DNA of 64,000 nt from the NCBI GenBank assembly GCA_028752905.1, contig JAQNBH010000011.1, positions 4,047,272 through 4,111,271 of the forward strand. The letters are read 5' to 3'. The notes under the pieces were generated by a model, which searched no databases, was not told the origin of the DNA, and saw only the letters and a list, made by a program, of their open reading frames with translations. The translations under genes and the position numbers were made by a program. This stretch comes from Cladorhizidae sp. MBARI D1340-BT2. Lineage: Eukaryota; Porifera; Demospongiae; Poecilosclerida; Cladorhizidae. Position 1 is the stretch's first letter. Each line of letters starts with the position of its first letter. Shown piece after piece: positions 14,601-26,400 of this stretch.

Positions 14601-17600
14601 AGTGTGTATCTCAGTCAGTGTGCATACATGTGTGTGTATCTCAGTCAGTGTGCATACATGAGTGTGTATCTCAGTCAGTGTGCATACATGTGTGTGTATC
14701 TCAGTCAGTGTGCATACATGAGTGTGTATCTCAGTCAGTGTGCATACATGTGTGTGTATCTCAGTCAGTGTGCATACATGTGTGTGTATCTCAGTCAGTG
14801 TGCATACATGAGTGTGTATCTCAGTCAGTGTGCATACATGAGTGTGTATCTCAGTCAGTGTGCATACATGTGTGTGTATCTCAGTCAGTGTGCATACATG
14901 TGTGTGTATCTCAGTCAGTGTGCATACATGTGTGTGTATCTCAGTCAGTGTGCATACATGAGTGTGTATCTCAGTCAGTGTGCATACATGAGTGTGTATC
15001 TCAGTCAGTGTGCATACATGTGTGTGTATCTCAGTCAGTGTGCATACATGTGTGTGTATCTCAGTCAGTGTGCATACATGTGTGTGTATCTCAGTCAGTG
15101 TGCATACATGAGTGTGTATCTCAGTCAGTGTGCATACATGAGTGTGTATCTCAGTCAGTGTGCATACATGAGTGTGTATCTCAGTCAGTGTGCATACATG
15201 TGTGTGTATCTCAGTCAGTGTGCATACATGTGTGTGTATCTCAGTCAGTGTGCATACATGAGTGTGTATCTCAGTCAGTGTGCATACATGTGTGTGTATC
15301 TCAGTCAGTGTGCATACATGTGTGTGTATCTCAGTCAGTGTGCATACATGTGTGTGTATCTCAGTCAGTGTGCATACATGAGTGTGTATCTCAGTCAGTG
15401 TGCATACATGAGTGTGTATCTCAGTCAGTGTGCATACATGTGTGTGTATCTCAGTCAGTGTGCATACATGAGTGTGTATCTCAGTCAGTGTGCATACATG
15501 AGTGTGTATCTCAGTCAGTGTGCATACATGTGTGTGTATCTCAGTCAGTGTGCATACATGTGTGTGTATCTCAGTCAGTGTGCATACATGAGTGTGTATC
15601 TCAGTCAGTGTGCATACATGAGTGTGTATCTCAGTCAGTGTGCATACATGTGTGTGTATCTCAGTCAGTGTGCATACATGAGTGTGTATCTCAGTCAGTG
15701 TGCATACATGTGTGTGTATCTCAGTCAGTGTGCATACATGAGTGTGTATCTCAGTCAGTGTGCATACATGAGTGTGTATCTCAGTCAGTGTGCATACATG
15801 AGTGTGTATCTCAGTCAGTGTGCATACATGTGTGTGTATCTCAGTCAGTGTGCATACATGAGTGTGTATCTCAGTCAGTGTGCATACATGAGTGTGTATC
15901 TCAGTCAGTGTGCATACATGAGTGTGTATCTCAGTCAGTGTGCATACATGAGTGTGTATCTCAGTCAGTGTGCATACATGAGTGTGTATCTCAGTCAGTG
16001 TGCATACATGTGTGTGTATCTCAGTCAGTGTGCATACATGTGTGTGTATCTCAGTCAGTGTGCATACATGTGTGTGTATCTCAGTCAGTGTGCATACATG
16101 TGTGTGTATCTCAGTCAGTGTGCATACATGAGTGTGTATCTCAGTCAGTGTGCATACATGTGTGTGTATCTCAGTCAGTGTGCATACATGAGTGTGTATC
16201 TCAGTCAGTGTGCATACATGAGTGTGTATCTCAGTCAGTGTGCATACATGAGTGTGTATCTCAGTCAGTGTGCATACATGGTGTGTGTATCTCAGTCAGT
16301 GTGCATACATGTGTGTGTATCTCAGTCAGTGTGCATACATGAGTGTGTATCTCAGTCAGTGTGCATACATGAGTGTGTATCTCAGTCAGTGTGCATACAT
16401 GTGTGTGTATCTCAGTCAGTGTGCATACATGAGTGTGTATCTCAGTCAGTGTGCATACATGAGTGTGTATCTCAGTCAGTGTGCATACATGAGTGTGTAT
16501 CTCAGTCAGTGTGCATACATGAGTGTGTATCTCAGTCAGTGTGCATACATGTGTGTGTATCTCAGTCAGTGTGCATACATGAGTGTGTATCTCAGTCAGT
16601 GTGCATACATGAGTGTGTATCTCAGTCAGTGTGCATACATGTGTGTGTATCTCAGTCAGTGTGCATACATGTGTGTGTATCTCAGTCAGTGTGCATACAT
16701 GAGTGTGTATCTCAGTCAGTGTGCATACATGTGTGTGTATCTCAGTCAGTGTGCATACATGTGTGTGTATCTCAGTCAGTGTGCATACATGAGTGTGTAT
16801 CTCAGTCAGTGTGCATACATGAGTGTGTATCTCAGTCAGTGTGCATACATGTGTGTGTATCTCAGTCAGTGTGCATACATGTGTGTGTATCTCAGTCAGT
16901 GTGCATACATGAGTGTGTATCTCAGTCAGTGTGCATACATGTGTGTGTATCTCAGTCAGTGTGCATACATGTGTGTGTATCTCAGTCAGTGTGCATACAT
17001 GAGTGTGTATCTCAGTCAGTGTGCATACATGTGTGTGTATCTCAGTCAGTGTGCATACATGAGTGTGTATCTCAGTCAGTGTGCATACATGAGTGTGTAT
17101 CTCAGTCAGTGTGCATACATGTGTGTGTATCTCAGTCAGTGTGCATACATGTGTGTGTATCTCAGTCAGTGTGCATACATGTGTGTGTATCTCAGTCAGT
17201 GTGCATACATGTGTGTGTATCTCAGTCAGTGTGCATACATGAGTGTGTATCTCAGTCAGTGTGCATACATGAGTGTGTATCTCAGTCAGTGTGCATACAT
17301 GTGTGTGTATCTCAGTCAGTGTGCATACATGTGTGTGTATCTCAGTCAGTGTGCATACATGTGTGTGTATCTCAGTCAGTGTGCATACATGTGTGTGTAT
17401 CTCAGTCAGTGTGCATACATGTGTGTGTATCTCAGTCAGTGTGCATACATGTGTGTGTATCTCAGTCAGTGTGCATACATGAGTGTGTATCTCAGTCAGT
17501 GTGCATACATGTGTGTGTATCTCAGTCAGTGTGCATACATGTTGTGTGCATACATGAGTGTGTATCTCAGTCAGTGTGCATACATGAGTGTGTATCTCAG

Positions 17601-18006
17601 TCAGTGTGCATACATGTGTGTGTATCTCAGTCAGTGTGCATACATGTGTGTGTATCTCAGTCAGTGTGCATACATGAGTGTGTATCTCAGTCAGTGTGCA
17701 TACATGAGTGTGTATCTCAGTCAGTGTGCATACATGAGTGTGTATCTCAGTCAGTGTGCATACATGTGTGTGTATCTCAGTCAGTGTGCATACATGTGTG
17801 TGTATCTCAGTCAGTGTGCATACATGTGTGTGTATCTCAGTCAGTGTGCATACATGTGTGTGTATCTCAGTCAGTGTGCATACATGAGTGTGTATCTCAG
17901 TCAGTGTGCATACATGAGTGTGTATCTCAGTCAGTGTGAATACATGAGTGTGTATCTCAGTCAGTGTGCATACATGTGTGTGTATCTCAGTCAGTGTGCA
18001 TACATG
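5601..18006. repeat. 12.4-kb array of a 30-bp unit with higher-order structure
   Basis: About 413 copies of a 30-bp unit that starts CTCAGTCAGTGTGCATACAT and ends GAGTGTGTAT or GTGTGTGTAT. Rare marker variants recur in the same order. TATCACAG is at 6321, 10154 and 12696; CAGTAAG is at 6507, 10340 and 12882. An inserted TACATATCTC is at 6858, 10691 and 13293. A shortened unit is at 7701, 11658, 14077 and 17548, and GTGAATAC is at 8031, 11988 and 17938. The spacing of 3,833-3,957 bp and about 2,420-2,600 bp shows kilobase-scale internal duplication. Long open frames here are by-products of a 30-bp period without stops. The array ends at a gap, so its true length is unknown. Confidence 0.97.
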
Positions 18007-18106
18007 NNNNNNNNNNNNNNNNNNNNNNNNNNNNNNNNNNNNNNNNNNNNNNNNNNNNNNNNNNNNNNNNNNNNNNNNNNNNNNNNNNNNNNNNNNNNNN
18101 NNNNNN
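18007..18106. other. Assembly gap of 100 N
   Basis: Exactly 100 N follow the 30-bp array in mid-unit. A fixed 100-N run usually marks a gap of unknown size. Order and distance across it should not be trusted. Confidence 0.97.
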
Positions 18107-18815
18107 TTTAAAAAATTAAAAAATTCCCCTTAAATTTTAGTTCTTTAAAAAAAAAATTAATTTTTTTTTAGAATAAACTTCTTGAACTATTCTTTAGAAT
18201 GGAAAGACAATAAGCTGCAGTTTGCTATAAGAATCAGCTCTGTTGAAGTAAGCTACGCAGCGTTACACGTGTTACTATAATGTCTACAACAAAACTAACA
18301 GCAAATTCACCCATCCAGGAGCACTTCCTTGCTCAAAAGCAAAGGAACTCAATGTGACTCCTGGTAAGCACAGGTGCTTGTACTGCTTTCACCAAAGAAT
18401 ACTACTAAAACCAGAGGCACCAGCCAACTCCAGAGGCACCAGCCAACTCCAGAGGCACCAGCCAGGATGAGACCGTTCACGAAGGCAGTTTCGATCGCCA
18501 GCCATAAAAAAAATTCTCTTTTTAATTTTTCTGGAAGTAAATTATTATTTAAATCAATCAAGTCATCTGTTGGGCATGTGCATACGGAGAATGGATGCCT
18601 AGCACAAATTCTTCGATTTGATTCCTCCTCCCCCGATGATGTCTGAGTTAGTGCCATATGGAGCTTATGGTGTTTATTGTTAAGAGTTGTAGTCTACTCA
18701 TTTGAACTGTGCAGCCTCATTTTGGCAATGTGGCGTGCTCTTGTAGTCTCTGCAAGCCTCCAGGTAGAGTTTATAGGCCGCTATTTTGTTTGTATAATCT
18801 GTGGGGGAATGATGT
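18107..18815. other. A/T-rich unique sequence, no gene
   Basis: It starts with low-complexity A/T directly after the gap. At 18412-18465 there are three copies of a 17-bp unit, CCAGAGGCACCAGCCAA. Opposing open frames of about 90-100 codons overlap here and neither shows a domain. Confidence 0.6.
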
Positions 18816-18819
18816 GGAG

Positions 18820-19510
18820 TGTTGCCTGGTTGAGGGTGGAGTGATGGAGTGTTGCCTGGTTGAGGGTCGAGTGATGGAGTGTTGCCTGGTTGAGGGTGGA
18901 GTGATGGAGTGTTGCCTGGCTGAGGGTGGAGTGATGGAGTGTTGCCTGGTTGATGGTGGAGTGATGAGAGTGTTGCCTGGTTGATGGTGGAGTGATGGAG
19001 TGTTGCTTGGCTGAGGGTGGAGTGATGGAGTGTTGCTTGGTGGAGGGTGGAGTGATGGAGTGTTGCCTGGTTGATGGTGGAGTGATGGAGTGTTGCTTGG
19101 CTGAGGGTGGAGTGATGGAGTGTTGCCTGGCTGAGGGTGGAGTGATGGAGTGTTGTTTGGCTGAGGGTGGAGTGATGGAGTGTTGCTTGGCTGAGGGTGG
19201 AGTGATGGAGTGTTGCTTGGTGGAGGGTGGAGTGATTGAGTGTTGCCTGGTTGATGGTGGAGTGATGGAGTGTTGCCTGGTTGATGGTGGAGTGATGGAG
19301 TGTTGCCTGGTTGATGGTGGAGTGATGGAGTGTTGCCTGGTTGATGGTGGAGTGATGGAGTGTTGCTTGGCTGATGGAGGAGTGATGGAGTGTTGCTTGG
19401 TTGAGGGTGGAGTGATGGAGTGTTGAGGGTGGAGTGATGGAGTGTTGCCTGGTGGAGGGTGGAGTGATGGAGTGTTGCTTGGCTGAGGGTGGAGTGATGG
19501 AGTGTTGCCA
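18820..19510. repeat. 30-bp minisatellite
   Basis: About 23 copies of a unit beginning GTGATGGAGTGTTGCCTGGT then TGAGGGTGGA. Variants are CTTGG/CCTGG and TTGATGG/CTGAGGG. Open frames on both strands are repeat artefacts. Confidence 0.93.
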
Positions 19511-21060
19511 CTGATATGTAGTATCAACTGATTGACCTCTCCCTCAACTTAATTCGTGTTTTTATATAATTATAGGGAATGTACCACACATTTTAAAATG
19601 TCTTGATGAAGCCAACCAATACAGTGTTCCCATATTTCAGTTAACCGCTTTGCTGTCAGCTTCTTGACTGCATAAGCATGGCTGCTATCATCTCAAAAAG
19701 ACCCTCCCAGCATTGAATCCTTCAATAAGTATCTACCTAAACATCACCTGTTTATTTTGTGGAGTTCTCCTGCATAACAATTAGCAAGAACTCCTACCCA
19801 GACACTGATGTGCTGGAGTGGTGTACAGTACCTAGAAGCAACAACGTATAGAAGCAACAACAGAAACAACAGAAACAAACAACATTCAAAGCAGGAGCAG
19901 TCTTTTAATTTAAAGACAAGGGAAAGGATTGTTTGCCAAGAGGAAGCAAAACTGTATAAGAGCATATGTATTGGACGACCCTTTACCACATTTTTTTAAT
20001 TTATTGCCGGGTTGTTTGTGGTTTTAATGGTTAATGGTCTATAATCAGGAATGATCAACCGAATGTGATCAACCGAATGTACAGCAGGAAAGATTCTCTC
20101 TTTCTCGAGCTCAAAGTGACTTGGAGTTGTTCCCAAAGCATGGATGCCCTTATGCAGCTTTCCTCGGCAGAAGATCTTCTAGAAACCTTAGTGAAGACCT
20201 CAAGAGGCAGTCATGACAGCAGCATTTATAATCGTCAGCCATAAGATAAAAGAGCTGCTTGCTCTTCCCTTCAAACCAGAAGCAAACGTTCCCATCATTT
20301 TTACGAGGCTTCACAGTAACTGGGCTTGTGTAGGTCAAGAGATTAAAAAAATAAAAATGTATGCAGTGATTTGTACATTTGTCTTTTTTTAATTACAAAA
20401 AAAGTGAGTGATGTCAATGTTAGCATCGGTGTATACCTTATTAGGTGATCAAGCTTGGCCATGCCAGGACAGTTGTGTACAGGCTGCATGTCTGGAATCT
20501 TAGGAATGATGGAACGTCTGGTTGAGGGTGGAATGTGTCTGGCTCTGTGCAGCTGGGAATGGCACGGCTGCAAACATCTTCTTTACCAGAATTCCAAGTT
20601 ACAACAACTGAAATATCCTAAATTTAAGCATTGTTGGATTACCTGAGAATCCTGACGATGGTTTAAAATTAATATCAATCAGCATAATACAAAATGCAAT
20701 ACAAAGTCAAACTAATTTTGCAGCAGATTCTGGATATGATGTACAGTACAAGAATATCTGGTCTTCTTTGTGACCTGCCATAAGTCAATGCTTGAGAAGT
20801 ATTCTATCAGAGTCTGTATGGCTTTACCACGGCACGGAAATGCACGAGCTAATCTTACATCATCATGCTTGGTCAGCCACGCACGTAAAGAGTTAACGTG
20901 GAAATCCAGATTTTCTTTCCAGGTCATTGAATCCGTCTGAATAAGTTCGTCGTAAGACAAGAAACACACCGAGGGTCAGGACAAACCCTTCAACCCCCGG
21001 CAGCCCTGCAGTGCTATGAATAACTGCTGCAACCCACCAAGTCCTCCCGGGGCTAGAGGA
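19511..21060. other. Unassigned sequence, possible minus-strand coding remnants
   Basis: Minus-strand frames at 20150-20338, 20437-20567 and 20712-20969 have less repetitive composition than most here. One is bounded by GTTTGCAG and AATAAG|GTATAC. The frames do not join cleanly in phase and match no family I recognise. They may be a decayed transposon or pseudogene. Confidence 0.3.
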
Positions 21061-21063
21061 CCA

Positions 21064-21251
21064 GCATATAAATATCATGTCACAATGACCTTCTCAATGA
21101 TCAACTTGAATTTTTGCTCTCTCGATGTTGCGACTAGATGCTCTAGCCTTCATCATTATTCAAGATGAAGGCTAGAGCAACTACGTAACCAAAATGTCGA
21201 GAGAGTAAAAATTCAAGTTGATTACTGAGAAGGTCATTATGATTTTATTAT
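21064..21251. mobile_element. Small foldback (MITE-like) element
   Basis: Imperfect inverted arms of about 80 bp meet near 21160. The left arm has AATGACCTTCTCAATGATCA and GCTCTAGCCTTCATC; the right arm has the complement (GATGAAGGCTAGAGC and TGAGAAGGTCATT). No coding capacity. Confidence 0.75.
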
Positions 21252-21990
21252 GTCTTCCTTGAGAGATATCGTGTTGCAGAGAGCAAGGCCAAGATCGGTA
21301 TGGACACTCGTAGTTATAGGCTTAAGATTGTGTCCTGCATCACGCAAGGATGAAGAGGGTCAAATAATCACATTCTCCCTCTCTTTCTTTCTGTCAGACC
21401 AAAAGCTTCATGAATTTGCCATTTTTATCTCTAAGTACTATGACTTGTACATAATCAGGAAAAAAACCATTGCATTACTGAAGCCTCAACGAAGAGATCA
21501 CTTGAATTATTGGGCATTGTAGCTCCTCCTATTTAAGCTACAGGTATATTGATCATGAAGCGCATGGGGCTGTGTGCATTCTATGAACAGGTATATCGAT
21601 CATGAAGCATGGGGCTGCGTGCATTCTATGAACATGTTCCTGTTGGCAAAGTCCATTGCTGCTACTTCATGGTTGCCATGCTCAAACTGCATCGGCAGTG
21701 TGGCTGTTTAGTTGTAATGTGCTCACAGAGTGCTTTGGCAAAAGCTTCTAGCTCGAGTTGCAACATGGAAGCTTGTGTCTTTGAAAGTCGATGATCCTGT
21801 AGCTGATATCTTTTGATGTCTGCATATAGAACTCAGGGAAGCAACAATTACGGTTTTCCTAGTAGGCATGGTGGAGTTCAAAGCTTCACAAGCTCCACTA
21901 CAACCATAGCTAGCGTATGTACACTGTCTCATACGGGGGGGGAGTGGGTGGGGGGGAGGGGCGGTGATAGCCTACTTTAATAGAATTCCT
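21252..21990. other. Unique sequence with a short local duplication
   Basis: No supported gene. A segment of about 50 bp with GATCATGAAGC and GTGCATTCTATGAACA is duplicated at 21550 and 21597. A purine-rich G-tract region lies at 21934-21965. Confidence 0.55.
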
Positions 21991-22575
21991 CTCCACAACT
22001 GAGCCAATTAGCTAGCTATTAGTACAATCATTTAGCCATTACAATTAGCCTATTGCAATTAGTTAATAATATGTACTTTATTAAAATTAGATATTACAAT
22101 TAGCTGTTACAATTAGCTAGCTTTTACAATCAATCAATTACCTATTAGAATAAATTAGATATTACCATTAGGTAGATAGCTATTAGAATTAGCTACTACA
22201 ATCAATTAGCTATTATAATTAATTAGCTATTACAATTAATTAGCTATGACGGTCAATTAACTCTTACAATTACTATTAGATATAATAATTCACTATTACA
22301 ATTAGGTATTACAATCAATTAGCTAGCATAAGTCATCGATTATCGGCCTCTCCTGCATCTATTATCGTCAAGTAGTTTACGGACAATATCTTATACATTC
22401 ATTTTTACGGGAATATCCGCATGCCCATTGAGCTCGTGCAGGAAGTCTTTTGGAAACCTTTCTCGGGTGTCTATAAATAGCAAGTTATAGCAAGTGAATG
22501 TAGTTGATAATAAGTGCTATTGTGGAACCAAATAAGTGGAACCAAATCAGGAGGAATGTGCGTTCATTTAGGAAG

Positions 22576-23492
22576 ATGCCCAACAAAAAGAAAAAGGGTT
22601 CAGACATGTACCTGTGGGCTCTAATGGCCACCCAGATGAAGCACAATTCTATGAGAATCCAATGGACTCAAGAGCAAATGTCAGCTGCTATAAATAGTGT
22701 GACCACTCCAGGCCTTTCTGGTAACAAAGCCGCAGATCTTCATGGAGCGCCTCGTTCCACTCCACATTGAAGGACCACTTGAGCGGGCGAGTAGTGCATG
22801 GTTCCAAACCTGGGCTTAAGCCTTACTTGAGCAATGATGAAGAAGCTGAACTATCTAGCTACCTAGTTGACGTTGCCAAGATAGGGTTTGGCAAGACTCC
22901 GCGTAATGTTAAATGTTTAGTGGAAATATATATTAAGCAGAAGGGGACACTTAAAGGCTCCACCATCACCAATGGGTGGTGGCAGAAGTTTCTGAAGAGA
23001 AACCCCATTCTTCGGCTTCGTGCTGGTGATGATACTGCTGGAGTGAGAATGGATGCCGTCAATGCTGAAAATATTAATGCATGCTTCGAACTCTTGAGAA
23101 GCATATATGATAAATTTGGATTTGATGACCATCCTGAAAGGATATACAATATGGATGAGACTGGAGTCTCATTGGAACCTCATCCCCCCCCCCCCCCCTC
23201 CCCCCTAGAGTCATTGCTGCAAAAGGGCAGAAAAAGGTTCTTCAGTATCGTACTTCTGGGGGAAAAGCACAAATTACTCTTATAGGGTGTAGAAGTGCTG
23301 CAGGCCACTACCTTCCTCCTTTCATTATCTTTGCTGCCAAACAGTTGAATATACTTTGCAAAGGACGAGATATGTGACTCCCGTTATGGAATCAGCGATA
23401 AAGGTTGGTTGATGAAGAACTGGAACATAATGGCTGTGCTGTTGCTGTGGCAGATCCAGAGGAATGTGTAGATTATCTTGATATTGACCAGT
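22576..23492 (+). pseudogene. Broken pogo/Tigger-like transposase
   Basis: From an ATG at 22576 there is a Lys-rich start, then a helix-turn-helix region (IQWTQEQMSAAINSV and HGAPRST). A frameshift near 22760 is followed by a CENP-B-like DNA-binding half (LSGRVVHGSKPGLKPYL; TNGWWQKFLKRNP). The DDE domain begins IYNMDETGVSLEP, containing the first catalytic Asp. A C-tract at 23185-23205 shifts the frame, and the domain resumes as VIAAKGQKKVLQYRTSGGKA. A stop follows at about 23374. RYGISDKGW and a probable original C-terminus ending DYLDIDQ and a stop (23490-23492) come next, with the rest of the catalytic core deleted. It encodes no active enzyme. Confidence 0.85.
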
Positions 23493-26400
23493 AATAAACT
23501 GTGTCCTCTATGCTGATAATACCAGTAATAAGGTGTGTCCTCTACGCTGATAATACCAGTAATAAACTGTGTCCTCTATGCTGATAATACCAGTAATAAA
23601 CTGTGTCCTCTAAGCTGATAATACCAGTAATAAACTGGGTCCACTATGCTGATAATACCAGTAATAAACTGTGTCCTCTATGCTGATAATACCAGTAATA
23701 AACTGTGTCCTCTAAGCTGATAATACCAGTAATAAACTGTGTCCTCTAAGCTGATAATACCAGCAATAAACTGTGCCCTCTATGATGATAATACCAGTAA
23801 TAAACTGTGTCCTCTATGTGATAATACCAGTAATAAAGTGTGTCCTCTATGCTGATAATACCAGTAATAAACTGGGTCCACTATGCTGATAATACCAGTA
23901 ATAAACTGGGTCCACTATGTTGATAATACCAGTAATAAACTGTGCCCTCTATGCTGATAATACCAGTAATAAACTGTGTCCTCTAAGCTGATAATACCAG
24001 CAATAAACTGTGCCCTCTATGATGATAATACCAGTAATAAACTGTGTCCTCTATGTGATAATACCAGTAATAAAGTGTGTCCTCTATGCTGATAATACCA
24101 GTAATAAAGTGTGTCCTCTATGATGATAATACCAGTAATAAACTGTGTCCACTATGCTGATAATACCAGTAATAAACTGTGTCCTCTATGCTGATAATAC
24201 CAGTAATAAACTGTGTCCTCTATGCTGATAATACCAGTAATAAACTGTGCCCTCTATGCTGATAATACCAGTAATAAACTGTGCCCTCTATGCTGATAAT
24301 ACCAGTAATAAACTGTGTCCTCCATGCTGATAATACCAGTAATAAACTGTGTCCTCTATGATGATAATACCAGTAATAAACGGTGTCCTCTATGCTGATA
24401 ATACCAGTAATAAACTGTGCCCTCTATGATGATAATGCCAGTAATAAACTGTGTCCACTATGCTGATAATACCAGTAATAAACTGTGTCCACTATGCTGA
24501 TAATACCAGTAATAAACTGTGTCCACTATGCTGATAATACCAGTAATAAACTGTGCCCTCTATGCTGATAATACCAGAAATAAACTGTGTCCTCTATACT
24601 GATAATACCAGTAATAAACTGTGCCCTCTATGCTGATAATACCAGTAATAAACTGTGCCCTCTATGCTGATAATACCAGTAATAAACTGTGTCCTCTATG
24701 CTGATAATACCAGTAATAAACTGTGTCCTCTACGCTGATAATACCAGTAATAAAGTGTGTCCACTATGCTGATAATACCAGTAATAAACTGTGTCCACTA
24801 TGCTGATAATACCAGTAATAAAGTGTGCCCTCTATGCTGATAATACCAGTAATAAACTGTGCCCTCTATACTGATAATACCAGTAATAAACTGTGCCCTC
24901 TATGTTGATAATACTAATAAACTGTGTCCTCTAAGCTGATAATACCAGTAATAAACTGTGCCCTCTATGCTAATAATACCAGTAATAAACTGTGTCCTCT
25001 ATGCTGATAATACCAGTAATAAACTGTGCCCTCTATGCTGATAATACCAGTAATAAACTGTGTCCACTATGCTGATAATACCAGTAATAAACTGTGTCCT
25101 CTATGATGATAATACCAGTAATAAACTGTGTCCTCTATGCTGATAATACCAGTAATAAACTGTGTCCTCTATGTTGATAATACCAGTAATAAACTGTGTC
25201 CACTATGCTGATAATACCAGTAATAAACTGTGTCCTCTATGTTGATAATACCAGTAATAAACTGTGTCCTCTATGTTGATAATACCAGTAATAAACTGTG
25301 TCCTCTATGCTGATAATACCAGTAATAAACTGTGTCCACTATGCTGATAATACCAGTAATAAACTGTGTCCTCTATGCTGATAATACCAGTAATAAACTG
25401 TGTCCTCTATGCTGATAATACCAGTAATAAACTGTGTCCTCTATGCTGATAATACCAGTAATAAACTGTGTCCTCTATGTTGATAATACCAGTAATAAAC
25501 TGTGTCCACTATGCTGATAATACCAGTAATAAACTGTGCCCTCTATGCTGATAATACCAGTAATAAACTGTGTCCACTATGCTGATAATACCAGTAATAA
25601 ACTGTGTCCACTATGCTGATAATACCAGTAATAAACTGTGCCTCTATGCTGATAATACCAGTAATAAAGTGTGTCCTCTATGATGATAATACCAGTAATA
25701 AACTGTGTCCTCTATGCTGATAATACCAGTAATAAACTGTGTCCTCTATGTTGATAATACCAGTAATAAACTGTGTCCACTATGCTGATAATACCAGTAA
25801 TAAACTGTGCCCTCTATGCTGATAATACCAGTAATAAACTGTGTCCACTATGCTGATAATACCAGTAATAAACTGTGCCCTCTAAGCTGATAATACCAGT
25901 AATAAACTGTGCCCTCTATGCTGATAATACCAGTAATAAACTGTGCCCTCTATGCTGATAATACCAGTAATAAACTGTGTCCACTATGCTGATAATACCA
26001 GTAATAAACTGTGTCCTCGACGCTGATAATACCAGTAATAAACTGTGCCCTCTATGCTGATAATACCAGTAATAAACTGTGTCCACTATGCTGATAATAC
26101 CAGTAATAAACTGTGCCCTCTATGTTGATAATACCAGTAATAAACTGTGTCCACTATGCTGATAATACCAGTAATAAACTGTGTCCTCTATGCTGATAAT
26201 ACCAGTAATAAACTGTGTCCACTATGCTGATAATACCAGTAATAAACTGTGCCCTCTATGCTGATAATACCAGTAATAAACTGTGTCCACTATGCTGATA
26301 ATACCAGTAATAAACTGTGCCCTCTATGTTGATAATACCAGTAATAAACTGTGTCCACTATGCTGATAATACCAGTAATAAACTGTGTCCTCTATGCTGA

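Noticed and set aside
5601..18006. CRISPR-like direct repeat array
   Set aside because: Units are contiguous with no unique spacers, and the DNA is eukaryotic with spliced exons.
5609..18111. Very long open frames (up to 2,417 codons) coding decapeptides such as MCVYLSQCAY
   Set aside because: The 30-bp unit is a multiple of three and has no stop in several frames on both strands, so open frames are guaranteed. There is no start context, splice support or non-repeat sequence, and frames switch at each indel.
18771..19527. Histidine/Pro/Ser-rich minus-strand proteins over the 30-bp array
   Set aside because: Two overlapping frames on the same strand and one on the other are all open because of the 30-bp period. 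They are repeat artefacts.
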